DNA from: DASRDU01 sp035560235
Lineage (GTDB): Bacteria > Acidobacteriota > Blastocatellia > RBC074
DNA length: 64,000 nt
Direction of reading: 5' to 3'
Assembly (NCBI GenBank): GCA_035560235.1
Contig: DATMAG010000106.1
Location: forward strand, 1 to 64,000
Below the pieces are notes generated by a model. The model searched no databases, had not been told where the DNA came from, and was given only the letters and a program-made list of their open reading frames with translations. Position numbers and translations under genes: made by a program. Within the stretch, counting starts at the first letter, position 1. Each line of letters starts with the position of its first letter. Positions 43,512 through 53,311 of this stretch are shown piece after piece.

Positions 43512-43910
43512 ATGCCGGTGATCGAATTTGAAATCAAGCCGGAGCAACTGGTAAAGGCAGCAGTCCAGTTGCCACAGGCTGAATTTGATGATCTGGTTGC
43601 CCGGCTGATGGTGGCACGCGCTCAGCGCAGGGTTCCGCATCTGTCCGGAGAAGAAGCGAGGCTTCTGCTCAGAATCAATCGCGGCCTTTCCGAAAAACAA
43701 CGCAGGCGATTCCATGAACTGATTGACAAGCGACGCGCCGAAACGCTGACGACTTCAGAGCATAAAGAGTTGCTGAAGCTGACGGTCAAAGCCGAGCAGT
43801 TGAATGTGGAGCGCATTGAAGCTCTGGCCAGGCTGGCCAGGCTTCGTGGCGTCACACTGAAGCAGGTCATGCAGCAACTGGGCATCAAGCCGCCGCCAGT
43901 TTATGGATAA
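43512..43910 (+). CDS. Small helical protein encoded with HNH nuclease
   Basis: 132 residues, mostly charged alpha-helix. N-terminal LVKAAVQLPQAEFDDLVARLM is followed by LLLRINRGLSEKQRRRFHEL and the C-terminal LRGVTLKQVMQQLGIKPPP. No DNA-binding motif or membrane segment is recognised. It overlaps the HNH gene by 8 bp (ATGGATAA), so the two products are made in a coupled way. The same pairing is, in my recollection, frequent in cyanobacteria. It might be an antidote, a targeting subunit or a partner; the sequence does not tell. Confidence 0.7.
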   Translation: MPVIEFEIKPEQLVKAAVQLPQAEFDDLVARLMVARAQRRVPHLSGEEARLLLRINRGLSEKQRRRFHELIDKRRAETLTTSEHKELLKLTVKAEQLNVERIEALARLARLRGVTLKQVMQQLGIKPPPVYG

Positions 43911-44343
43911 AAGGAAAATCTCCGGACGGATCAGACGCGCAGTCGAAAAGCGCGCCAGGAGATGCTGTGAATACTGCTGGAGCCAGTTGGATTTCGCTAC
44001 TGAATTCTTCTCGGCCGAACACGTTGTGCCGCGCAGCAAAGGAGGTGCAAACAGGCTCAGCAATCTGGCCCTGTCCTGTCAGCTCTGCAATGGATACAAG
44101 CACGACAAAGTTACCGGAACCGATCCGGTCAGCGGGAAGCAGGCTCCTCTTTTCAATCCGAGAAAGCAAAACTGGCACGAACACTTTGGCTGGAGCGAGG
44201 ACTTTCTGACGATTTACGGTCTGACGGCAACCGGCAGAGCGACTGTCGAAACCCTGCAACTTAACCATAAACAGCGAGTCAATCTTCGCCGGGTACTTTG
44301 CGCATCTTCAGAGCATCCGCCTGAACACTTTTTCACTCGGTAA
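43903..44343 (+). CDS. HNH endonuclease
   Basis: 146 residues. The HNH core is complete: CCEYCWSQLDFATEF, then AEHVVPRSKGGANRLSNLAL, then CQLCNGYKHD. The two CxxC pairs bind structural zinc and H-x-x-P-x-x-x-G with the downstream N and H form the metal site. The protein is of stand-alone size, as in 5-methylcytosine-type McrA-like or cyanobacterial HNH proteins. Translation is coupled to the upstream small protein. The two genes are inserted between gnd and zwf, which otherwise belong together, so they are likely mobile or selfish cargo. Activity (restriction, homing, toxin) is not determined. Confidence 0.87.
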   Translation: MDKRKISGRIRRAVEKRARRCCEYCWSQLDFATEFFSAEHVVPRSKGGANRLSNLALSCQLCNGYKHDKVTGTDPVSGKQAPLFNPRKQNWHEHFGWSEDFLTIYGLTATGRATVETLQLNHKQRVNLRRVLCASSEHPPEHFFTR

Positions 44344-44368
44344 TTACTTGTCTCCGACAGGAAAAATT

Positions 44369-45907
44369 ATGGACACAAATACCCACGACAACCCTCTGCG
44401 CGAAGGCCTGCGGCTTGAACGCACCGCCGATCCCTGCACGGTCATCATCTATGGCGCTTCGGGCGATCTGACGAAACGCAAGCTCGTCCCGGCGCTTTAC
44501 CGCCTGACTCAGGAGCGACTGCTGCCCGGCGAATTCGCCATCGTCGGGGTGTCGCGTTCGCCGATGTCGCACGATGATTTCCGCGCGAAGATGAAGGATG
44601 CCGTCGTCACGTTTTCTGAAGCAAAGCGCGTGGATGAAGCCGTCTGGGACAATTTTGCCAAAGGGATCTTTTATCTGCCCGGCGACATCGGCAATCCGGA
44701 GTCGTACAAACAACTCAGCGAACTGCTCGATCAGATAGACAAGGATCGCGGCACAGCGGGCAATCGCGTCTTCTATCTTTCAACCGCGCCGGAACATTAC
44801 AGCACCGCGATTCAGCAGCTCGGGCTGGCCGGTCTGTCAAGGCCGAAGGAAGGAAGCTGGGTGCGGGTCATCATCGAAAAGCCGTTCGGCTATGACCTGG
44901 CTTCAGCCAGGCAGCTCAACGCGGAGGTCGCCCAGGTCTTTGACGAGGATCAGGTCTACCGCATCGATCATTATCTCGGCAAGGAGACGGTTCAGAACCT
45001 GCTCGTCTTTCGCTTCGCCAACGGCATCTTCGAGCCGATCTGGAACCGGCAGTACATTGATCACGTGCAGATCACCAATGCCGAAGCGGTCGGCGTCGAA
45101 GGACGCGGCGGATATTACGAGGGCGCAGGCGTCGTGCGCGACATGATTCAGAACCACGTCTTTCAGGTGCTCTCGCTCGTGGCCATGGAACCGCCTGCCT
45201 CGCTTTCAGCCAATGCCGTGCGCGACGAAAAGATCAAGGCGATGCAGGCCGTGCGCGCGATTCCGAAAGACCGGGTGGATGAATTTGCAGTGCGCGGGCA
45301 GTACGGCCCCGGCTCGGTCGCAGGCAGGCCCGTGCCCGGTTACCGGCAGGAACCCGGCGTCAGCCCGGAATCGAAGACCGAAACCTACGCCGCGCTGAAA
45401 CTCTGGTTCGACAACTGGCGCTGGGCCGGAGTGCCCTTCTACATTCGCTCGGCCAAGCGCATGCCGAAGCGCGTGACCGAGATTGCGATTGTCTTCAGGG
45501 AAGCGCCGCATCAGCTTTTCGGCACGCTGGCCGAGCAGCAGCTTGAACCGAACGTGCTGGTCGTGCGCGTGCAGCCCGATGAAGGCATCACGATGCGCAT
45601 CGGCGCGAAAGTTCCCGGCCAGGTCACGCGCATTCGCTGGGTCAACATGGATTTTCGTTACGGCGCCTCGTTCGGCGTCGCTTCGCCCGAAGCCTATGAA
45701 CGCCTGCTGCTCGACTGCATTCTCGGCGATTCGACGCTGTATGCGCGCCGCGACATGACCGAACGCGGCTGGGAGATCGTGATGCCGATTCTCGAACACT
45801 GGAAAGTTGCGAAGGCTGATTTCCCGAATTACGAAGCCGGCACGTGGGGGCCGCAGGCGGCGGATGAATTCATCGAACGCGATGGCCGTCGCTGGCGCAA
45901 ACCCTGA
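44369..45907 (+). CDS. zwf: Glucose-6-phosphate 1-dehydrogenase
   Basis: 512 residues from ATG 44369, preceded by CAGGA (7-base spacing); a TTG at 44348 is less likely. Oxidises glucose 6-phosphate to the lactone with NADP. The dinucleotide motif is IIYGASGDLTKRKLVPALYR, the active site RIDHYLGKETVQNLLVFRFA includes the catalytic His/Lys, and RVIIEKPFGYDLASA carries the second conserved Lys. Full length. The product feeds gnd, upstream, and the assembly factor OpcA, downstream. Confidence 0.96.
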   Translation: MDTNTHDNPLREGLRLERTADPCTVIIYGASGDLTKRKLVPALYRLTQERLLPGEFAIVGVSRSPMSHDDFRAKMKDAVVTFSEAKRVDEAVWDNFAKGIFYLPGDIGNPESYKQLSELLDQIDKDRGTAGNRVFYLSTAPEHYSTAIQQLGLAGLSRPKEGSWVRVIIEKPFGYDLASARQLNAEVAQVFDEDQVYRIDHYLGKETVQNLLVFRFANGIFEPIWNRQYIDHVQITNAEAVGVEGRGGYYEGAGVVRDMIQNHVFQVLSLVAMEPPASLSANAVRDEKIKAMQAVRAIPKDRVDEFAVRGQYGPGSVAGRPVPGYRQEPGVSPESKTETYAALKLWFDNWRWAGVPFYIRSAKRMPKRVTEIAIVFREAPHQLFGTLAEQQLEPNVLVVRVQPDEGITMRIGAKVPGQVTRIRWVNMDFRYGASFGVASPEAYERLLLDCILGDSTLYARRDMTERGWEIVMPILEHWKVAKADFPNYEAGTWGPQAADEFIERDGRRWRKP

Positions 45908-45912
45908 AAGTT

Positions 45913-46035
45913 ATGAGAAGCCGACGACGAAGACTGTCATCATCGCTGACGGTGTTCCTTCGGGTGATTGTTCCAGCCGCGCTGTTGCTGGCGTTTGGCT
46001 GGTGGGCGCTGGTTTCGCTGCAAGCTCAGAGCTGA
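45913..46035 (+). CDS. Candidate 40-residue membrane protein between zwf and opcA
   Basis: Starts 5 bp after the zwf stop: an Arg-rich N-terminus (MRSRRRRLSSS) followed by one membrane helix (VIVPAALLLAFGWWALVSL) and a polar tail LQAQS. Positive-inside charge and a single clean hydrophobic segment are unlikely by chance. There is only a weak purine site (TGAAAG) before the ATG. It may be a small regulatory peptide of the pentose phosphate operon, or a chance frame. Confidence 0.4.
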   Translation: MRSRRRRLSSSLTVFLRVIVPAALLLAFGWWALVSLQAQS

Positions 46036-46102
46036 TGAATTGAAGCAGATGATTGAGCCTCACCGATGAACAGGCTGCCGGACAAAGAGGGAGGAAAGCA
46101 GA

Positions 46103-47266
46103 ATGCAAACTGATTCGAGCATCCATTCCACGCTCCGTTCGCTTGATGCCGCGGCCATCGAACGGGAACTGAATGCCTTCTGGGAAGACGCGGGCAAGGA
46201 GACAGAACAGGAAGGCGTCGCGCGCGCCTGTGTGCTGAACCTGATCGTCTTTACGCCAGCGGCACAGGCGACCAGCGCGCTGGATGAAACGCTGAGTGAA
46301 ATCAGCATTCATCATCCGAGCCGGATCATCCTGATTGCCGCAGACCGCACGGCAGCCGATTCGGCGCTGGAAGCTCAGACCCTGACGCGCTGCGCCTTTC
46401 AGCCTGGCGCGGGCAAACAGGTCTGCGGCGAACAGATCACCATCCACGCCAAAGGCACACAGGTCAATGAACTGCACAGCGCGGTCGCGCCGCTGCTTTT
46501 ATCTGACCTGCCGATTTATCTGTGGTGGCACGATGCCCCGCCGCTCGCCGACAAGGCGTTCACGCGGCTGGCCGAAATGTCGAACCGCGTGATCATTGAT
46601 TCAGCTTCGTTCGCTGACCCGCAGGGCGATCTGATCGCGCTGGCGCTGCTGCTGCGCGAGCGTCCGAAATGGACGGCGATCACTGATCTCAACTGGGCGC
46701 GGCTGACGGCGTGGCGGGCGCTGATTGCAGGCTTCTACGACATTGCCGAATATCGTCCGGCGCTCAGCCAGGTCAACCGGCTGGTGATCGAATATGCGCC
46801 ACCCGCGAGCGCCCCTGAAGCCATCTCGCCCCGCGCCCTGCTGATTGCCGGCTGGATTGCGGCCCGGCTCGGCTGGCGTCAGGATCGCGTCAGACGCGAT
46901 CGGCCAGGCGGCGCAGTCACGTTTGAATTTCTCACCGGAACACAGCGCATCTTTATCGAACTGAAGCGAACATCGCGCGCGACCATCGAACCCGGCCATC
47001 TTGCTCAGGTCACCCTGAAAGCCGATTCGTTTGCCGAAGAGGCCGCCGACGCCTCCTTCACCGTCACCAAAAGCGATGAAGGCACGCGGCTGAAAACCAC
47101 GATCAATATCGGATACGAAGCCCGCGTCGGGCGCGTGCTGAGTTACGTCAAGCACACTGAAAGCGAACTGATCGGACGCGAACTTGAAATCCTTTCGCGC
47201 GACCGGGTCTATGAACAGGCCGTCGGAGCCGCTGGCGAAATGCTCGTGGCTTACGCGCAGCTTTGA
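46103..47266 (+). CDS. opcA: Glucose-6-phosphate dehydrogenase assembly protein OpcA
   Basis: 387 residues with GGGAGGAAAG before the ATG. OpcA binds and activates Zwf in cyanobacteria and is linked to redox control there. Family marks include RACVLNLIVFTPAAQATSAL, HHPSRIILIAADRTA, SDLPIYLWWHDAPPL, NRVIIDSASFADPQGDL and LNWARLTAWRALIAGFYD. Cysteines that carry redox control in cyanobacterial OpcA are not conserved in obvious form; C44, C102 and C112 (approximate) are the candidates here. Its gene directly follows zwf apart from the small membrane frame. Confidence 0.92.
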   Translation: MQTDSSIHSTLRSLDAAAIERELNAFWEDAGKETEQEGVARACVLNLIVFTPAAQATSALDETLSEISIHHPSRIILIAADRTAADSALEAQTLTRCAFQPGAGKQVCGEQITIHAKGTQVNELHSAVAPLLLSDLPIYLWWHDAPPLADKAFTRLAEMSNRVIIDSASFADPQGDLIALALLLRERPKWTAITDLNWARLTAWRALIAGFYDIAEYRPALSQVNRLVIEYAPPASAPEAISPRALLIAGWIAARLGWRQDRVRRDRPGGAVTFEFLTGTQRIFIELKRTSRATIEPGHLAQVTLKADSFAEEAADASFTVTKSDEGTRLKTTINIGYEARVGRVLSYVKHTESELIGRELEILSRDRVYEQAVGAAGEMLVAYAQL

Positions 47267-47292
47267 AACGTAAACTTTCATCCGGACTGATT

Positions 47293-48282
47293 ATGATTCT
47301 TGCAGGAGACATCGGGGGAACCAAAACCAATCTTGGTCTGTTTGAAGTCAGGGACGGGGCGCTGGCTGCGCTTTCTGAACGCAGCTTTCCGAGCCGCGAA
47401 TATGTCGGGCTGGAAACCATCGTCACTGAATTCGTCAGACAGATCACTGAGCAGGGGCACAAGGCAGCAATCAAAGCGGCCTGCTTCGGCGTGGCCGGGC
47501 CGGTGACGAATGGCGAATGCGTGGCGACCAATCTGCCCTGGGTGGTCAGCGCGCGCAACCTGGCGCGGGTGCTGCAACTCGATCACGTCGAACTGCTCAA
47601 CGATCTTGAGATCACCGCGCACGGCGTCAGCGAACTCAAACCCGATGAAATGGTCACGCTCAACGAAGGCGTTCACGCCAGAGCCAATGCCGGGCTGATT
47701 GCCGCCGGAACCGGCCTCGGCGTGGCCTGTCTGTTCTGGGATGGCACGAAGATGATTCCGTCGGCTTCGGAAGGCGGGCACGTTGATTTCGCGCCGCAGA
47801 ATCAGCTTGAAATCGAACTGCTGCAATATCTGATGCGCGAGTACGGACACGTCAGCGTCGAACGGATCGTCTCGGGCATGGGCATTCCGGTGATCTATCA
47901 GTTTCTGAAATCAACGGGCTACGCCGAAGAATCACCGAAAATCGCGGCCAGTCTCACCCATCAGGATCAGAGCAAAGTGATTTCGCAGGCGGCGCTCTCA
48001 GGCGAATGCGAAATGTGCGTCAAAACGCTCGACATGTTTACGGCCATTTACGGCGCGACGGCGGGCAATCTGGCGCTCACGCTCAAGGCGCTCGGCGGCA
48101 TTTACATCGGCGGCGGCATCGCGCCGAAAATCATCAGCAAACTGAAGGACGGCACGTTTATGGGCGCGTTTCTGGCCAAGGGACGATTCACCTCCCTGCT
48201 GGCGAGCATTCCGGTCAGAGTGATTATGAATGACAAGACCGCGCTGCTCGGCGCGGCGCGCGTGGCCGCCGGTCATCTGTAG
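47293..48282 (+). CDS. glk: Glucokinase (non-ROK, Glk family)
   Basis: 329 residues from ATG 47293 (a TTG at 47263 precedes it in frame). Phosphorylates glucose with ATP. The phosphate loop is ILAGDIGGTKTNLGLFE, then VAGPVTNGECVATNLPWVVS, catalytic Asp in HVELLNDLEITAHGV, sugar-binding AAGTGLGVACLFWDG, SEGGHVDFAPQN and the adenosine site GGIYIGGGIAPKII. This is the E. coli Glk type, distinct from the ROK enzyme at 15956. It supplies glucose 6-phosphate to zwf in the same cluster. Confidence 0.95.
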   Translation: MILAGDIGGTKTNLGLFEVRDGALAALSERSFPSREYVGLETIVTEFVRQITEQGHKAAIKAACFGVAGPVTNGECVATNLPWVVSARNLARVLQLDHVELLNDLEITAHGVSELKPDEMVTLNEGVHARANAGLIAAGTGLGVACLFWDGTKMIPSASEGGHVDFAPQNQLEIELLQYLMREYGHVSVERIVSGMGIPVIYQFLKSTGYAEESPKIAASLTHQDQSKVISQAALSGECEMCVKTLDMFTAIYGATAGNLALTLKALGGIYIGGGIAPKIISKLKDGTFMGAFLAKGRFTSLLASIPVRVIMNDKTALLGAARVAAGHL

Positions 48283-48340
48283 AAATTCAAGCCTGAGACT
48301 GAAGCACATTTTTTTACCCGGACTGAAAGGAATTCATTGA

Positions 48341-49933
<1,593 letters not shown>

Positions 49934-50098
49934 CTGTCCGAAGCTCAGACGAGCGTCTGTTGTTGATTCATTCGGAATCTCACTCGCTCGAAAACTGTTG
50001 GCAGGGCAGCCCGCCTGTCCTGCGTTTGCACGCGATGTTATCCGCAACGATTTCATACACCCCCTGGCCCGCCTGCTGACTGGCTGAACGCCTGGACA
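49934..50098. other. Non-coding part of a 372-bp gap
   Basis: No coherent frame. Contains CAGACGAGCGTCTG (6-bp stem) and GCAGGGCAGCCCGCCTGTCC, a weak hairpin similar to other repeats in the window. The palindromic element at 50099-50208 follows, then 97 bp of leader before the TolC-like gene. Confidence 0.5.
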
Positions 50099-50208
50099 TA
50101 ACAAGGCCGCACCCCCGTAGTAACGAATTCATTCGTTTTCTTTTTGAAACAGAAGAATTTCAAAAGCAGAACGAATAAATTCGTTACTACGGGGCTGCGG
50201 CCTTGTTA
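50099..50208. repeat. 110-bp palindromic element
   Basis: Arms 50099-50137 and 50170-50208 complement each other at 37 of 39 positions (TAACAAGGCCGCACCCCCGT at the outside). The centre contains TTTTGAAA and TTTCAAAA, a nested stem. Located 97 bp upstream of the efflux operon start and 165 bp after the M28 stop. Confidence 0.88.
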
Positions 50209-50305
50209 CCGGCTGATCTTCTGACTTCAGGATCAGGACCTGACGGTTCGTGCTTCGCTGGTGGTTCAGACTGTGTAACGTACAGTGTTTGCATGGCTGA
50301 GGGGC

Positions 50306-51814
50306 ATGAATTTTCTTACTCTGCTGCTGAGCGTGTTTTTCGTTCTGCCGGGCTGCAGCCTGGCTTTTGCTCAGCAAACCGGCGCGCAAAGTCAGGGAAC
50401 ACAAAGCGGCGCAGGACAGCCTCCCGGTCAGCGCGGAAGTTCACAACCGGGCACGGCACAGCTTGGCGCACAACAAATATCCCCGGTTGGCGGGCAGCCT
50501 TCAGCGCGGCCCGCATCAGGCGGACAGCAACTGCCTGGCGCGGCTGTGGTCAAGGATGCGCCATCTGCACTGAGCCTCGCTGAAGCCATTCAACTCGCGG
50601 TGCAGAACAATCTGGCCACGCTGCTCGCGCAGGAGCGACGCAACGAAGCGCACGGGCTGGCTCGTCAGGCGCTCGCCGCGCTGCTGCCGAATCTGTCGGG
50701 CGCAGCTTATCAGGCAAACATTACGCAGAACCTGGCCGCGCTCGGATTTCAGCCCGGCACCTTTCCCGGCATTCACTCAACCTTTATAGGCCCATTCAAT
50801 AACTTCGATGCGCGGGCGCGGCTCGTGCAGACGATCTTCAATCTCAGCGCCATTCGCAATTACCAGGCGGGCCGCGTCGGCATTCAGCTTGCCGAATCGC
50901 AGGAGGTGCTGGCGCGTGAAGAAGTCGCTGCCGCTGTTTCACTGACTTACCTTGAATCATTGCGCGCCGACCGCGCCGTGATTGCGGCACAGACGAATGT
51001 GGAACTGGCGCAGGCGCTGCTCGCGCTGGCCCGCGATCAGCGCAACGCCGGAGTCGGCACGGGCGTTGACGTGACGCGCGCTGAAACACGACTGGCGCAG
51101 GAACAGGTGCGACTCGCGCAGGCGCAGTTTGCCGCTGAACAGGCGCGGCTCAATCTGCAACGAGTCGTCGGATTGCGGCTCGGCAGCCCGCTGACGCTGA
51201 CCGATCCGCTGCGTTTTACGCCTGAACCGCTGCCGCCGGTTGAAGTCGCCGTGCAGCAGGCCGGACAGAATCGCCCGGAACTGCGCATCGCTGAGTTGCA
51301 GGTCACGCTGAATGATTACGAACGCCGCGCAGCGCGGGCTGAACTGCTGCCTTCGCTCGAATTCGTCGGTGATTACGGCGTCAGCGGCATCACGCCCACT
51401 AACATTGCGCTGCCGACGCGGCGCGTGGCCGTTCAATTGAACGTGCCGATTTTCAATGGCGGTCTGACACGCGGGCGCATCACCGCCGCGACGAGTCGTC
51501 AGCGGCAGGCCGAACTGACGCTCAGCAGCGTGCGCGGTCAGGTTGAGGAGGATGTGCGGCTCGCGCTCGCAACGCTGCCAACTGCGGCTGATCAGGTGCG
51601 CGCCGCCGATCAGGCCGTCACGCTGGCCGAGCGCGAACTGGCGATGGCGCGCGACCGCTTTCGCGCAGGCGTGGCTGACAACATCGAAGTGATCACTGCG
51701 CAGGCGGCGCTCTCGAATGCCCGCGAAACGCAGGTCGCCGCGCTCGCGCAATACAATGCCGCGCGGCTCAACCTCGCCGCCGCGCTTGGTCGCGCTGAAG
51801 CGTTTCGTTTGTAA
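50306..51814 (+). CDS. TolC-family outer membrane efflux protein
   Basis: 502 residues from ATG 50306 (GAGGGG close upstream; GTG 50285 is an alternative). Signal peptide ending LAFAQ, a Gln/Gly/Ser-rich segment (residues 30-80), then two OEP repeats: ALSLAEAIQLAVQNNLATLL, GQNRPELRIAELQVTLN and the coil ELAMARDRFRAGVADNIEVI. It forms the trimeric exit duct of the export pump encoded by the next two genes; all three are co-directional with gaps of 12 bp or less. Confidence 0.92.
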   Translation: MNFLTLLLSVFFVLPGCSLAFAQQTGAQSQGTQSGAGQPPGQRGSSQPGTAQLGAQQISPVGGQPSARPASGGQQLPGAAVVKDAPSALSLAEAIQLAVQNNLATLLAQERRNEAHGLARQALAALLPNLSGAAYQANITQNLAALGFQPGTFPGIHSTFIGPFNNFDARARLVQTIFNLSAIRNYQAGRVGIQLAESQEVLAREEVAAAVSLTYLESLRADRAVIAAQTNVELAQALLALARDQRNAGVGTGVDVTRAETRLAQEQVRLAQAQFAAEQARLNLQRVVGLRLGSPLTLTDPLRFTPEPLPPVEVAVQQAGQNRPELRIAELQVTLNDYERRAARAELLPSLEFVGDYGVSGITPTNIALPTRRVAVQLNVPIFNGGLTRGRITAATSRQRQAELTLSSVRGQVEEDVRLALATLPTAADQVRAADQAVTLAERELAMARDRFRAGVADNIEVITAQAALSNARETQVAALAQYNAARLNLAAALGRAEAFRL

Positions 51815-51826
51815 GGAAGACTGGTT

Positions 51827-53311
51827 ATGGCCAAAGTAGTGCGCCAGCCCGAAACAGAAAACAATCCGGTTGAGCATTCAGTCAGCGCCGACGCCCGGCA
51901 GCGGGCAGACACCGCGCCGGATGCCGGATTGCGCGACACAACGGTTGAACCTGAAGATGACCGCGCAGCCACACCCGATGATCTGAACGATGAATCAGGC
52001 GCGCCGCCGCTGAAGCGGCCATTATTCAGACGACCCGGTTTTATGATCGGCGCAGGCGTGGTGCTGCTGATTGCTTTGCTTTTCGGCATCCGTTACTGGC
52101 TCTATGCGCGTTCGCACGAATCCACCGATGACGCCTTCATTGCCGGAGAGATTGTGCAGATCAGTCCGAAAGTCAGCGGCTATGTGGCAAAGGTTTATGT
52201 CACAGACAATCAGCAGGTGAAGGAAGGCGACCTGATTGCCGAACTCGACGCCCGCGATTACGAAGCGCGACTCGCGCAGGCCAGAGCCGCGCTCGAAAGA
52301 GGCGAAGCGCAGCAGCGACAGGCGCAGACGAGCGTCGCGCTGACCCGCGCCAACACGCGCGCCGCGTTGCAGCAGGCTTCAGCCCAGGTGCGCCAGGCGC
52401 GTTCAGGCGCAGCCGCCGCGCAGGCCGCAGCCGCTGCTGAAAGTTCGCGGATCACGCAGGCCGCCGCCGCTGTGAACGCCGCACAGGCCGCAGTCGCACA
52501 GGCGCGCTCGCAGGTTTCTGCCGCTGAAGCCGAAGCAGCGCGGGCCGGCGCCGACGTGCAGCGTTACCAGCAGCTTTACGAACGCGACGAGATTTCACGC
52601 CAGCGACTCGATCAGGCAATCGCCGCCGCCGCGACCGCCAATGCACAACTCGCCGCAGCGCGTCAGCGCGTCACTGCCGCCGAAGCGCAGGTGACTGAAG
52701 CCCGCGCTGCTCAGGCGATGGCAAGCGAAACTGCCCGGCGGGCGCAGGCGCAGACCGGCGGCGCACAGGCGCAGATCGGTGAAGCCCTGGGCCGACTTGA
52801 ACAGGCTCGCACTGCGCCGCAGCAGATTGCCGCGAGCCAGGCGCAGGCGCAGACCGCAGGCGCAACGCTCGAAGAACTGCGCGCCCAGGTCAGGCAGGCC
52901 GAACTTCAATTGTCATACACGAAAATCTATGCGCCTTCAGCGGGCCGCGTCACGCGCAAATCAGTTGAGGAAGGCGCGCTCGTGCAGCCCGGCCAGCCGC
53001 TGCTCGCGCTCGTGACCGGCGATCTGTGGGTGACGGCCAATTTCAAGGAAAACCAGATCGGTCAGATCAGGCCGGGGCAGCCGGTTGAAATCAGGGTTGA
53101 CGCTTATCCCGACAAAGTTTTCAAAGGCCACGTTGACAGCATTCAGGCCGGTTCGGGCGCAGCCTTCAGCCTGCTGCCGCCTGAAAATGCGACGGGCAAT
53201 TACGTCAAGGTCGTGCAGCGTGTCCCGGTCAAAATCGTCTTTGATGAACGCGATCCGAAATACCTGTTAGGGCCGGGCATGTCGGTTGAACCGGAGGTGA
53301 AGGTGAAATGA
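51827..53311 (+). CDS. HlyD/EmrA-type membrane fusion protein
   Basis: 494 residues. An N-terminal cytoplasmic tail of about 70 polar residues is followed by one membrane helix (MIGAGVVLLIALLFGIRYWL), the lipoyl/barrel-sandwich half IVQISPKVSGYVAKVYVTDN, a very long Ala/Gln-rich coiled coil (about 145-370), the return half SYTKIYAPSAGRVTRKSVEE and a beta-barrel domain FKENQIGQIRPGQPVEIRVD. Bridges the inner-membrane pump to the TolC-like channel. The coil is longer than usual, with many alternating AQA motifs. Confidence 0.93.
   Translation: MAKVVRQPETENNPVEHSVSADARQRADTAPDAGLRDTTVEPEDDRAATPDDLNDESGAPPLKRPLFRRPGFMIGAGVVLLIALLFGIRYWLYARSHESTDDAFIAGEIVQISPKVSGYVAKVYVTDNQQVKEGDLIAELDARDYEARLAQARAALERGEAQQRQAQTSVALTRANTRAALQQASAQVRQARSGAAAAQAAAAAESSRITQAAAAVNAAQAAVAQARSQVSAAEAEAARAGADVQRYQQLYERDEISRQRLDQAIAAAATANAQLAAARQRVTAAEAQVTEARAAQAMASETARRAQAQTGGAQAQIGEALGRLEQARTAPQQIAASQAQAQTAGATLEELRAQVRQAELQLSYTKIYAPSAGRVTRKSVEEGALVQPGQPLLALVTGDLWVTANFKENQIGQIRPGQPVEIRVDAYPDKVFKGHVDSIQAGSGAAFSLLPPENATGNYVKVVQRVPVKIVFDERDPKYLLGPGMSVEPEVKVK

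Noticed and set aside
50203..50583. 126-codon plus-strand frame overlapping the efflux gene start
   Set aside because: Out of frame with the TolC-like protein and without coherent composition.
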